A stretch of 64,000 bases of DNA from an uncultured Alistipes sp. (GTDB lineage Bacteria; Bacteroidota; Bacteroidia; Bacteroidales; Rikenellaceae), in assembly GCA_910583985.1 (NCBI GenBank), contig CAJTYA010000011.1, forward strand, positions 28,074 through 92,073, in the 5' to 3' direction. The notes beneath the pieces were generated by a model that was not told the DNA's origin, did no database searches, and saw only the letters and a list, made by a program, of their open reading frames with translations. Positions 36,920-44,885 of the stretch are shown here, piece after piece (the stretch's first letter is position 1; each line of letters opens with the position of its first letter). The translations under genes and the position numbers were made by a program.

Positions 36920-37241
36920 TATTCGATACGAAACGTCCGCGCTGCGGGCTTTCCCCGAAGCGACGGCAGAGCCGGTTCCCTGAGCCGAATACAATCATAT
37001 CCGGCCAAAAGAACGGCGAACATCGAGCGAAAGCCCTGTACGACTGCCGATTCTTCGAGTCAAATATATCCGTCAATATATTCGACGAAAAGAAAAGCGA
37101 ATGTAGGGCGCAAGCCCGGTTCGCGCCGGCGAAGCCGATTCTTTGAGTCAAATATATCCGTCAATTATTCGACGAAAAGAAAAGCGAATGTAGGGCGCAA
37201 GCCCGGTTCGCGCCGGCGAAGCCGATTCTTTGAGTCAAATA
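36920..37241. repeat. Tandem array of four palindromic intergenic repeat units
   Basis: Units lie at 36920-36991, 36998-37066, 37079-37154 and 37166-37241. The last two are identical over 76 bp; the first two are diverged. Each begins TATTCGAC or a variant and ends GTCAAATA or a variant, which form imperfect terminal inverted repeats. Inside are shorter inverted repeats such as GGGC-GCAA-GCCC. The two intact units repeat with an 87-bp period. Each unit end also contains, on the minus strand, TATATTTG, a match to the -7 promoter box. The solitary copy at 10651-10719 belongs to the same family. Confidence 0.85.
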
Positions 37242-37268
37242 TACGAATTTTTCCATAAAAACAAACGA

Positions 37269-37297
37269 AAAGCGGACGGTCCCGGACCGTCCGCTTT
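37269..37297 (-). terminator. Terminator of the phosphodiester glycosidase lipoprotein gene
   Basis: A perfect 13-bp stem (AAAGCGGACGGTC at 37269-37281, complement at 37285-37297) closes a 3-base loop. On the minus strand the stem ends in T residues. It lies 22 bases past the stop at 37319. Confidence 0.85.
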
Positions 37298-37318
37298 CGA
37301 ATTCTGACTCAACAACGC

Positions 37319-38662
37319 TTATTTCAGCACCGCACAGCAGCCGATTTCCTTGAAGAAATCGGGACCTTTGGTCGAAGCGATCGTCGGCTGGCCGCCTACA
37401 TAGAGGCAAGCGCCGCTACCGGCCTGCAGGTCGATGGCGTTCACGCAACCGAAGTCGGCCATCACGTCGCGCATACCGCTGACCGTCGTACCTTCGGAAG
37501 CTTCGTATTTCTGGCATACGCCGAACACGACGTTGTTGTCGGCCGTCACACCGATCGACGCACGGGCGTTCTTGTCGGCCGAGGCATCGCCGCCTTTGGC
37601 TCCTGCGGTGATCGTCAACTGCGTTCCGTAGAGCGCATATTTCACGGGGTTACCCTGAATCAGCACGTCGCCGTTGTCTGCAATCGTGTAGTCGCCGAAC
37701 AGGAAAGTACCGTCTTCCATGATACCGAGCGTGGCTTTTCCCTGATTCAGTTTATCTTCCACGGCGATCTTGCCGTCTACGACAGCGAGATTCTGCGTAG
37801 CGCTACCGTTGATGATGGCCATAGCCTTGGGATCCTGAGCATAGAAATCGGGGATCGTCGTCAGATTGTCGAAACCGTTGCTCATCACGGAGAATGCAGC
37901 GCGGTGGTTGGCTACCAGCACGTAGAAGATCGGCTGGCCGGCTTCGTCCTTCTTGTAGAGCTTCATGTACGAGGGAATGTCGTATTCGTCGCTGACTTCG
38001 GTGAAACCGCCGGCCACCGTGAAGCCCAGATCGACAACGGTACGCACGTTATAGGTCTTTTCACCGCCGCGTTCGGACTTTACCGTGATCTCGCGGAGTT
38101 TCTTCAGATCGACCACAGCGGTCGTTTCGCCCGCAGGAGCGACCAGCGAGCTACCGGTACCCAGTTGGAACTGTACATTGACGGCACTCAGGTCGATACC
38201 GTCGGAGAAAGTCACCAGAACGGTTCCTTTTCCTTCGGCATCGGGCGCATGCGAAATTTTCACATCGGCGTCGACGCCTTCGGAAGAAGCCTTCAGACCG
38301 ATCAGACCGTAATCCTGAACGCAGTTGATCGTGTAGCCGATGAGCTTGTCGCCCGACATGATAACGATCGCCGGGTTGGAGCCCAAATCCAGCGTCGGGG
38401 TGTTATTGTAATACGGAGTATCCATATGGGCACCTTCGACCAGCGTGAATTTCATCTGGATGCTGCCCAGATCGTAATACTGATAGAAAACGACGGTAAT
38501 CTCTTTCTTCTCCTGATCGATGGAAACATCGGCGTCCGCACCTATAACTTCCGCGCTGACGAGCGGATTGGGATGGCCTTTTTCTTCGTCATCCTTGCAG
38601 GAGGTCAAAGCCACCGCCGACAAGAAGAGAGCCAAGAAGCTCAGTTTCAGGTACTTTTTCAT
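37319..38662 (-). CDS. Lipoprotein with Ig-like repeats and phosphodiester-glycosidase-like domain
   Basis: This 447-aa lipoprotein has signal MKKYLKLSFLALFLSAVALTSC followed by KDDEE. Two DUF5018-like repeats (about residues 35-115 and 120-205) match those of the neighbouring lipoprotein. The C-terminal 240 residues look like the NAGPA phosphodiester glycosidase fold: NARASIGVTADNNVVFGVCQ, a helix with MRDVMADFGCVNAIDL, then QAGSGACLYVGGQPTI. In active family members the last block usually reads LDGGGSS; here it is LQAGSGAC, so activity is uncertain. An A10 tract stands just upstream of the start instead of a Shine-Dalgarno site. It lies upstream of the other lipoprotein gene on the same strand. 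Confidence 0.8.
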   Translation of the reverse strand: MKKYLKLSFLALFLSAVALTSCKDDEEKGHPNPLVSAEVIGADADVSIDQEKKEITVVFYQYYDLGSIQMKFTLVEGAHMDTPYYNNTPTLDLGSNPAIVIMSGDKLIGYTINCVQDYGLIGLKASSEGVDADVKISHAPDAEGKGTVLVTFSDGIDLSAVNVQFQLGTGSSLVAPAGETTAVVDLKKLREITVKSERGGEKTYNVRTVVDLGFTVAGGFTEVSDEYDIPSYMKLYKKDEAGQPIFYVLVANHRAAFSVMSNGFDNLTTIPDFYAQDPKAMAIINGSATQNLAVVDGKIAVEDKLNQGKATLGIMEDGTFLFGDYTIADNGDVLIQGNPVKYALYGTQLTITAGAKGGDASADKNARASIGVTADNNVVFGVCQKYEASEGTTVSGMRDVMADFGCVNAIDLQAGSGACLYVGGQPTIASTKGPDFFKEIGCCAVLK

Positions 38663-38749
38663 AGATTTTTTTTTTAGTGTTTAAGATAATTGAGTTTTAG
38701 TAGTCGTTATTCGAGCGATCCGGACGATCTGCATCTTCGGATCAAGAAC

Positions 38750-38780
38750 CAAATTTAAACCTTTTTTTTCAATTCGACAA
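38750..38780 (-). promoter_or_regulatory. Promoter of the phosphodiester-glycosidase lipoprotein gene
   Basis: On the minus strand TTG (complement of 38778-38780), 20 bases, then TAAATTTG (38750-38757). The leader would be about 80 bases. Confidence 0.6.
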
Positions 38781-39148
38781 TAAATCGCGGCATTTATTTA
38801 TCCTTTTTTCGTACCGTGCAGAGCCCTCGCAGGAGGTGCGGACAAGCTCTCCAAAAGGCCGAAAACGCCGAACGGCACGCGGCGACGAGCGCCTCTTCTC
38901 CCCTCTGCCGCACGGCCTCTCCGCAAGATACCCCCGGCATCGTGGAACAGACCGAGCGCCGGACAAGACGGCACACGAACGAGGTCCGTAGCGACAGAAA
39001 GCCGCGGCTGCGGAACGAGACGCGAGACGGGGCATCCGGACGCCACCCTGTCCTGCCCTCCCGATTGTCGACAGACGGCCGTTTCCCGGCGCGAAACCGC
39101 AGTATGCGCACGCCTCGTCGCATTCTGCTCCACGAACGCACCGAAAGG
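38781..39148. other. GC-rich spacer between lipoprotein promoter and tsf
   Basis: About 370 bases with overlapping Arg-rich open frames in several registers and no recognisable gene or RNA. Confidence 0.45.
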
Positions 39149-39188
39149 AAAACACCCCTGCCGGAATGGGTTCCGGCAGGGGTGTTTT
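39149..39188 (-). terminator. Terminator of the rplM-rpsI-rpsB-tsf cluster
   Basis: A perfect 18-bp stem (left arm 39149-39166, right arm 39171-39188) closes the loop TGGG, with A residues on one flank and T residues on the other. It is likely to work in both directions. It lies 59 bases past the tsf stop. Confidence 0.92.
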
Positions 39189-39246
39189 CGTAAGGAGCGG
39201 ACTCGCCGAAAGCCTTCTCAAAGGCTTCGCCGTCCCGCACGACACA

Positions 39247-40065
39247 TTAGTCGTTCAGCGAGAAACGCTTGTAGGCAACGACCGTCGCTTCGGCATCGGC
39301 CTGTTTGATATAGGCGCCTACCGACAGCTTGTTGTTCTTGACCAACGGCTGGTTGAGCAGCGTATTTTCGGTCAGGAACTTGTTGACCTTGCCTTCGGCG
39401 ATCTTGTCGAGCATCGCTTCGGGCTTGCCGTCCAGACGGGCCTGTTCGCGACCGATGGCGCGTTCATGTTCGATCACGGCGGGATCGGCGTCTTCGCGGC
39501 TGATCGAAATGGGCGCCATGGCGGCAGCCTGCATGGCTACGTCCTTGGCCGTTTCCATCGCGATCTCCTTGTTGAAGCCGATCAGCGTTCCGAGCTTGTG
39601 GTTGGTGTGGATATACGTCACGCACATCGGGGCCTCGATCTTGGCATAGTAGGTCAGTTCGACCTTTTCGCCGGTCTGACCCGATTTTTCGGTCACCTTG
39701 TCGGCGACGGTACGTCCGTCCGTAGCGACGGCGTTCAGCGCATCGAGGTCGGCCGCATCGGCGGCAATGGCGATGTCGAGGATTTCTTCGGCCGTGGCCG
39801 AGAACTCGGAGTTTTTGGCCACGAAGTCGGTTTCGCAGGCCAGACAGAGCATATAGCCTTTCTGTCCGACGATTTTGGAAACCACGACGCCTTCGGTAGC
39901 CGTGCGGTCGGCGCGTTTGGCGGCGACGAGCTTACCTTTTTCGCGAATGATATCCTGTGCTTTGGCATAGTCGCCTTCGGCTTCGATGAGCGCTTTCTTG
40001 CAGTCCATCATGCCGGCTCCGGTCATCTTGCGGAGCTTGGCGACATCGGCAGCTTTTATTTCCAT
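39247..40065 (-). CDS. tsf: Translation elongation factor Ts
   Basis: EF-Ts recycles EF-Tu by exchanging GDP for GTP. The 272-aa protein has the N-terminal UBA-like region with KLRKMTGAGMMDCKKALIEAEGD split across its first 35 residues, and the core contacts ETDFVAKNSEF and YIHTNHKLGTLIGF. The length is normal for the lineage. It follows rpsB by 30 bases and ends the ribosomal cluster. Confidence 0.98.
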   Translation of the reverse strand: MEIKAADVAKLRKMTGAGMMDCKKALIEAEGDYAKAQDIIREKGKLVAAKRADRTATEGVVVSKIVGQKGYMLCLACETDFVAKNSEFSATAEEILDIAIAADAADLDALNAVATDGRTVADKVTEKSGQTGEKVELTYYAKIEAPMCVTYIHTNHKLGTLIGFNKEIAMETAKDVAMQAAAMAPISISREDADPAVIEHERAIGREQARLDGKPEAMLDKIAEGKVNKFLTENTLLNQPLVKNNKLSVGAYIKQADAEATVVAYKRFSLND

Positions 40066-40095
40066 GATAATTTCAGTTTTTAAAGTATTGACGAA

Positions 40096-40950
40096 CTACT
40101 CGGCCGCTGCTTCGGCTGCGGGAGCCTCGGCCGCTGCGGGCGTTTCGACGGCTTCGGCCGCGGGCGCTTTGGCGGATTCGGCCTTAACGACTTTCCGGAT
40201 GCGGGGTTTGGCCTCTCTGTCTTCCTTTTTGGGAGCTTCGGCGGCTTCTTTTTCCTTTTCCAGCTTGCGTTCGGTCAGCCCTTCGGCGATAGCGGCGGTA
40301 ACGGCTTCGAGAACCACTGCGATGGATTTGGTCGCGTCGTCGTTTGCAGGAATAACGTAATCGATATCTGTCGGATCACAGCAAGTATCAACCATTGCAA
40401 AGACGGGGATATTGAGGCGTTTGGCCTCTTTGACCGCATTGGCTTCCTTCTGCACGTCCACCACGAAAATGGCGGCCGGAAGGCGGGTCAGGTCAGCGAT
40501 GGAACCGAGGTTCTTTTCGAGTTTGGCACGCTGACGGCTGATCTGGAGTTTTTCTCGTTTGGAGAAGTTGTCATAGGTACCGTCGGCCGTGAATTTGTCG
40601 ATGGTAGCCATTTTCTTGACAGCTTTGCGTATAGTGGGGAAGTTTGTAAGCATGCCGCCCGGCCAACGTTCCGTCACGTAGGGCATGTTCACGGCGGCAA
40701 CCGTTTCCGCTACGACGTCCTTGGCCTGCTTTTTCGTGGCGACGAAAAGCACGCGGCGACCGCTTTTGACGATCTGTTTCAAGGCTGCGGCGGCTTCATC
40801 GATCTTCACCACCGTTTTGTGAAGGTCGATGATGTGAATCCCGTTTTTCTCCATGAAGATATAGGGAGCCATTTTGGGATTCCATTTTCTTTTCAGGTGG
40901 CCGAAATGAGCACCGGCCTCCAGCAATTGATTAAAATCAGTTCTTGACAT
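40096..40950 (-). CDS. rpsB: Ribosomal protein S2
   Basis: S2 is part of the 30S subunit. The first 225 residues are a normal S2 (GAHFGHLKRKWNPKMAPYIF, VTERWPGGMLTNF, VDTCCDPTDIDYVIPANDD). The last 55-60 residues are a low-complexity tail rich in Ala, Glu, Lys and Pro (for example AEAVETPAAAEAPAAEAAAE at the end). Such extensions are lineage-specific and probably disordered. The gene is preceded by a 171-base gap with a GC-rich inverted repeat, unlike the tight spacing of rplM and rpsI. Confidence 0.98.
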   Translation of the reverse strand: MSRTDFNQLLEAGAHFGHLKRKWNPKMAPYIFMEKNGIHIIDLHKTVVKIDEAAAALKQIVKSGRRVLFVATKKQAKDVVAETVAAVNMPYVTERWPGGMLTNFPTIRKAVKKMATIDKFTADGTYDNFSKREKLQISRQRAKLEKNLGSIADLTRLPAAIFVVDVQKEANAVKEAKRLNIPVFAMVDTCCDPTDIDYVIPANDDATKSIAVVLEAVTAAIAEGLTERKLEKEKEAAEAPKKEDREAKPRIRKVVKAESAKAPAAEAVETPAAAEAPAAEAAAE

Positions 40951-41014
40951 TGTTTTCTGATCGTTAATAAATCTCTGATTAAAATTCTCTTTCCTTCAAC
41001 CGCAGCGGTAGTGT

Positions 41015-41034
41015 CCGGGGGACAATCCCCGCGG
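41015..41034 (-). promoter_or_regulatory. Candidate rpsB leader hairpin
   Basis: In the 171-base gap upstream of rpsB, the minus strand can fold CCG and GGGGA against TCCCC and CGG with one bulged C and a 3-base loop. A second small hairpin (GCGG-AAAA-CCGC, 41031-41042) overlaps it, so the two could be alternatives. S2 leaders that control rpsB-tsf are known in some other bacteria; this link is inference. Confidence 0.4.
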
Positions 41035-41121
41035 TTTTCCGCAGAGGGGCAATAACGGAGTAGTGCGACGAGGCGCAGTCTCCGGCATTTGTTCCCGCTC
41101 TGTGCATGGCGAACGTAAGGA

Positions 41122-41514
41122 TTAACGTTTGCTGAACTGGAACCGGCGGCGTGCTCCGGGCTGACCGGGTTTCTTACGTTCAACCTCGCGCGGGTCGCGC
41201 GTCATGAAGCCGTTCTTCTTGAGAACCGGACGCATTTCGGCGTCGATGGCGCACAGCGCACGGGCGATGCCCAGACGGGCGGCTTCGGCCTGACCTTTGA
41301 TTCCGCCCCCGTCGAGGGTGATGGTGATGTCGTAATTTTCGGCCGTGTTGGTCACCAGCAACGGCTGTTTGACGACATACTGGAAAATTTCCAACGGAAA
41401 GTAAGTGGCCAGCGGTCTCTGGTTGATGGTAATCTCACCTTTGCCGGGCTTCACGTAAACGCGGGCGACAGCAGCTTTTCTACGTCCAACGGTGTTTACA
41501 ACTTCCATACTCAT
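41122..41514 (-). CDS. rpsI: Ribosomal protein S9
   Basis: S9 belongs to the 30S subunit head and its C-terminal tail contacts P-site tRNA. The 130-aa protein has GRRKAAVARVYVKPGKGEITIN at the N-terminus, GGGIKGQAEAARLGIARAL in the middle, and the basic tail ending RRFQFSKR. Its start overlaps the rplM stop by one base. All normal. Confidence 0.98.
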   Translation of the reverse strand: MSMEVVNTVGRRKAAVARVYVKPGKGEITINQRPLATYFPLEIFQYVVKQPLLVTNTAENYDITITLDGGGIKGQAEAARLGIARALCAIDAEMRPVLKKNGFMTRDPREVERKKPGQPGARRRFQFSKR

Positions 41515-41969
41515 TACTTGATCTCGTTTAATTTGACGGTTTTCGGAGTTTGAGCGGCGTGGGGATGTTCGGCTCCGGCATAAACCTTCAGGTTACGCAA
41601 CTGAGCGGCTCCCAGACGGGTACGCGGAAGCATGCCCTTCACGGCTTTCTCGATGATGAATTCGGGTTTCTTCTTGAGGTACTCGGCAGGGGTGGTCAGC
41701 CGCACGCCTCCCGGATAGCCCGAATGGCGGACATACTGTTTGTCCGTGAGTTTGTTACCGGTGAGCTTCACTTTCTCGGCGTTGATAACGATGACGTTGT
41801 CTCCGCAATCGACGTGGGGAGTGAAACTCGGCTTGTTCTTACCGCGCAGGATCTTGGCGACCTGAGAAGCAAGACGGCCCAATACCATATCCGTCGCGTC
41901 GATCAGAACCCATTCCTTGGTCGCGGTCGCCGCATTGACGGAAATCGTTTTGTAGCTTAATGACTCCAC
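41514..41969 (-). CDS. rplM: Ribosomal protein L13
   Basis: L13 is an early-assembling 50S subunit protein. The 151-aa sequence has WVLIDATDMVLGRLASQVAKIL, HVDCGDNVIVINAEKVKLTGNK and KGMLPRTRLG. It is the first gene of the cluster, with a promoter at 42035-42065, and overlaps rpsI by one base. Confidence 0.98.
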   Translation of the reverse strand: MESLSYKTISVNAATATKEWVLIDATDMVLGRLASQVAKILRGKNKPSFTPHVDCGDNVIVINAEKVKLTGNKLTDKQYVRHSGYPGGVRLTTPAEYLKKKPEFIIEKAVKGMLPRTRLGAAQLRNLKVYAGAEHPHAAQTPKTVKLNEIK

Positions 41970-42034
41970 TTTTTTACGTTTAAAGAATTAATACTTGTTT
42001 GTTTATGTGATCCATGCCCGCTTCGACGGGCTCG

Positions 42035-42065
42035 CAAAGATAGCGATTTTCCTGAAAATAAAAAA
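42035..42065 (-). promoter_or_regulatory. Promoter of rplM-rpsI-rpsB-tsf
   Basis: On the minus strand TTTT (42062-42065), 19 bases, then TATCTTTG (42035-42042). The leader before rplM would be about 60 bases and starts in a small hairpin (GCCCG...CGGGC, 42016-42031). Confidence 0.75.
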
Positions 42066-42069
42066 ATTG

Positions 42070-42570
42070 TTGCGATTCTTTCGTCCGGAAACACGTTGAG
42101 CGCCCGCACTCTGCTTCCGGCCCGACTCCGCCGACAGAAAACGCACTGGCCGAAAAGCACCGACCGCCGTGCGGAACGAACGGACGAAAGCCGAACATCC
42201 GAAAACGCGAGGCTCGACAATCGCCCTATCCTGCAACGGCCCTCTCCGGCAGGCTCGAAAAGAGCGCCGAGCCGAGCGTACGGGACCGTCGCATCGCCGC
42301 AAGAAACGAAAATTTCGGCGGGACATGCCGACTCCGTCAATGGTCCGGACGGGTGGCGCGGGTTTGGACGCCGGCTGCAACGAGAACTCCCGGACGGAAA
42401 TAGGATCGTGACAGACAAGCGCCCCGTCGCCGACGCGACCGTGAGACGACCGTCCGGCCCTTATTTATATCCGGACACAAAACGACTTCCGCACCGAAAA
42501 CACTCCCGGAATCGCTTCCGTCGGCCACAGAAGCCCCAAAGGTTATCCGTCGGGCATCCACCCTGAATCC
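42070..42570. other. GC-rich spacer upstream of rplM
   Basis: About 500 bases with open frames on both strands in several registers. None has a recognisable domain or a start context. No RNA motif was recognised. Confidence 0.45.
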
Positions 42571-43077
42571 CTACCGGGTCCAGCAGCGGAGAATTTCGGC
42601 GATGTACATCTTATGATCGCCGCCGCGGGCTCCGCCGTACCATTTCGGATAGATCGTCGGATCGACGAACAGTCCTTCGCTGAGCGCCCCGGCGTAGAGC
42701 GTCCGGCATTCGAGCGTCAGCCGGGCCTGCTCGAAAGCGATATTCCCCGCCTCGGTCGGGAAGGGCGTCAGTCCGGCTTCGGCCACCTTGTCCGTATCGC
42801 GTCCCGATTTCGACCCGCAGATGCGGTAGGCTTCGCGGTATTCCGGTCCTAAAAAAGAGAGCGTGAAGGCATCCCGCCGCTCGATAAATTCATAGGTATA
42901 GCGCTCCGGCCGCACGAAGACGAAGACAACGGGGCGGTTCCACAAGTACCCCGTCCCGCCCCACGAAGCGGTCATCGTATTGAAACTCTCTTGGTCGCCG
43001 GCCGTCACGAGCATCCACTCGCGACCGATCGCCTCGATCGGGTTATCGGCAATTTGAGTCGGTTCGATTCTTTTCAT
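42571..43077 (-). CDS. Flavin reductase family protein
   Basis: This 168-aa protein belongs to the FMN-binding split-barrel flavin reductase-like family. It starts MKRIEPTQIADNPIEAIGREWMLV and has WGGTGYLWNRPVVFVFVRPERYTYEFI, a typical flavin-binding segment. It is soluble. It overlaps the end of the upstream gene by 35 bases, so the two are translated from one message. The pair may supply and use reduced flavin together, but substrates cannot be read from the sequence. Confidence 0.88.
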   Translation of the reverse strand: MKRIEPTQIADNPIEAIGREWMLVTAGDQESFNTMTASWGGTGYLWNRPVVFVFVRPERYTYEFIERRDAFTLSFLGPEYREAYRICGSKSGRDTDKVAEAGLTPFPTEAGNIAFEQARLTLECRTLYAGALSEGLFVDPTIYPKWYGGARGGDHKMYIAEILRCWTR

Positions 43078-43564
43078 CGTCGTATTCTTTCATTCGTTTG
43101 CACTTGCCCGTAACATGCTCTATGTCGAGCCGCAACACGTTCGTCCGGGCGAACGAACGGGCGATGTAGGTTTTCGAACGGGCGACGTGGTCGGGACAGT
43201 ATTTGCGCACCAGCCCGTCGAGCGCTTCGGCCTTCTCCGCATCGGACAGACCGCTGACGACGCGGCCGAACGCCATCGCGCTTTCGTAGGCCGTCGTAAA
43301 GTCCTGCGGCACGACGCGGGTACGCCCCACGACGCAAAAACAGACGCGGGCATCGGCCGCAAGACATTCCAACTTATACCCCTGCGGAGCACAATGAAAG
43401 TAAATCCGGTCGCCCGTGTAGACATAGCTGAGCGGAACGCCGTAAGCGTATCCGCCGATGCCGTTCATCGCCAGAAAACCGTACTCGCCCTGCGCGAGCA
43501 ACCGCCGCGCCTCCGCCTCGTCCCATATCCGGTCCCGGCGCCTTACTTCTCTGAATTCGGACAT
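43043..43564 (-). CDS. Pyridoxamine 5'-phosphate oxidase-like FMN-binding protein
   Basis: From the Met at 43564 this is a 173-aa split-barrel protein of the pyridoxamine-phosphate-oxidase-like superfamily, near the NimA-type 5-nitroimidazole reductases. Visible blocks are LLAQGEYGFLAMNGIGGYAYGVPLSYVY split over residues 22-49, FHCAPQGYKLECL and VCFCVVGRTRV. The Met is chosen because GGAGAG stands 5-8 bases upstream; in-frame Mets at 43588 and 43633 have no such site. A nitroimidazole-resistance role should not be assumed, since most members of the family have no known substrate. Confidence 0.85.
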   Translation of the reverse strand: MSEFREVRRRDRIWDEAEARRLLAQGEYGFLAMNGIGGYAYGVPLSYVYTGDRIYFHCAPQGYKLECLAADARVCFCVVGRTRVVPQDFTTAYESAMAFGRVVSGLSDAEKAEALDGLVRKYCPDHVARSKTYIARSFARTNVLRLDIEHVTGKCKRMKEYDDEKNRTDSNCR

Positions 43565-44132
43565 ACTCTCTCCGGTTTTACGATCCATACATTTAGATAC
43601 ACAAGGAAGGACCGTGTCCGCATCCTCCCGCACGTTTCCCGCGTTCCGTCCGCCGCCTTCCGCTTCGGGGAAAACGCCGCAGCGCCTCTTTCATACGAAA
43701 CAAGACCTCGGACCGGAGCGGGATCGTCGGACAAAAATACGATTTTCGAACGCCATACGAAGACCGGGCGCCGAAAAACGACCGTTCGCCCCATCGCTCC
43801 CGCGCCGGCGGGATCGTCCCCACGACGCGACGCATACGACAAACAAGGAGAAAAGAATGCTCGCCCCGCGTCCGGACTTCGGAAAACGGACCTTGTAGAA
43901 CGGGCGGAACCGCGGCTGCCGGTCGTCCGCTCCGGCATCGTTTTCCGTTCCGACAGAGAGCGAACCATTCGCCCCCGAAGGTTCGAACGCCGGACGCCGC
44001 ACATCGCGCGCACCCGCACGGACCCGGCACGGAAAATCGGGCAGCCGTCGCCGGCCCGTTATCGGCTCTTGCCGACTCGCCCTCCCCGCAAAAACCTTCC
44101 GCCGCTCGGTAACGGAAACGCACGACGACAAA
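43565..44132. other. GC-rich spacer upstream of the oxidoreductase pair
   Basis: About 570 bases with no recognisable gene. Overlapping Arg/Ser-rich frames are present on both strands. No consensus promoter was found for the oxidoreductase pair. Confidence 0.45.
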
Positions 44133-44158
44133 AAAGGAGATGCTCACACATCTCCTTT
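44133..44158 (-). terminator. Terminator of tRNA-Asp
   Basis: A perfect 10-bp stem (AAAGGAGATG at 44133-44142, complement at 44149-44158) closes a 6-base loop and is followed on the minus strand by TTTG. It begins 3 bases after the tRNA 3' end. Confidence 0.85.
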
Positions 44159-44161
44159 CTG

Positions 44162-44235
44162 CGGTATGGACGAGACTCGAACTCGCGACCTCCTGCGTGA
44201 CAGGCAGGCATTCTAACCAGCTGAACTACCACACC
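44162..44235 (-). tRNA. tRNA-Asp (anticodon GTC)
   Basis: The minus strand folds as a complete 74-nt cloverleaf. The acceptor stem is GGTGTGG with CCATACC (one G-U pair). The anticodon stem is CCTGC with GCAGG around the loop CTGTCAC, giving anticodon GTC. The T loop is TTCGAGT. The discriminator base is G, as expected for aspartate. CCA is not encoded. It has its own promoter and terminator. Confidence 0.97.
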
Positions 44236-44278
44236 GTTCATTTTCGCAACCGTTCCGTCTTCCTTCCCGATTGCGATG

Positions 44279-44309
44279 CAAAGATAAGGCGATTTTTTTA
44301 TTCTCCAAA
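44279..44309 (-). promoter_or_regulatory. Consensus promoter of tRNA-Asp
   Basis: On the minus strand TTTG (44306-44309), exactly 19 bases, then TATCTTTG (44279-44286): a full consensus match. The -33 element lies inside the last codons of rsmD. Confidence 0.88.
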
Positions 44310-44885
44310 ATCCGGAACGACTTTTTTATCATTTTTTTGCTCCCGATCCGACGACTGGCGGAAAATGGAGAAATTGACACTGCCGTAAACTCTTCTTTCA
44401 TAGAAATTTGGATGTCCGCTCACATCCATCTTCGCGGAATGTTCGAAAACGAGCCATCCGCCCGGACGCAACAGTCCCCGTTCGAACACCGTGTCGGGAA
44501 TCGTCTCGCTGCCCTGTATGTCGTAGGGAGGATCGGCGAAGACGATGTCGAACCGCTTGGTGCAACTTTTCAGATAGAGGAAACAATTGGCCTTGACGGC
44601 GAAAAGGTTCCCGAAGCCGAATTTCCGGGCCGTCTCCTTTATATAACGGTGATGGATCGCATTGATCTCGACCGAAACGACCGAGGCGGCTCCGCGCGAA
44701 GCGAACTCGTAACTGATGGACCCCGTTCCGGAAAAGAGGTCGAGCACCTCGGCTCCCTCGATACCGATACGGGAGGAAAGCACGTTGAACAGGTTTTCCT
44801 TGGCGAAATCCGTCGTGGGACGGGCCCGCAGGTTCTTGGGAGGCTGGATGATGCGCCCCCGGTGGATGCCGCTAATAATTCTCAT
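44298..44885 (-). CDS. rsmD: 16S rRNA (guanine966-N2)-methyltransferase
   Basis: RsmD methylates G966 of 16S rRNA. The 195-aa protein has the SAM-binding LDLFSGTGSISYEFASRGA and the catalytic ADPPYDIQG (N/D-PP-Y/F motif). It starts MRIISGIHRGRIIQPPKN, typical of the family. Its start overlaps the end of the DUF3822 gene by 14 bases, so the two form an operon. Confidence 0.95.
   Translation of the reverse strand: MRIISGIHRGRIIQPPKNLRARPTTDFAKENLFNVLSSRIGIEGAEVLDLFSGTGSISYEFASRGAASVVSVEINAIHHRYIKETARKFGFGNLFAVKANCFLYLKSCTKRFDIVFADPPYDIQGSETIPDTVFERGLLRPGGWLVFEHSAKMDVSGHPNFYERRVYGSVNFSIFRQSSDREQKNDKKVVPDFGE

Noticed and set aside
36920..37241. Tandem array considered as a CRISPR
   Set aside because: Units are 69-76 bp and palindromic, gaps between them are only 6-12 bases and nearly identical, and no cas genes are present. 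It is not a spacer-repeat array.
43043..43564. Calling a nim metronidazole-resistance gene
   Set aside because: The fold is similar, but the family is broad and nothing in the sequence shows nitroimidazole reduction.
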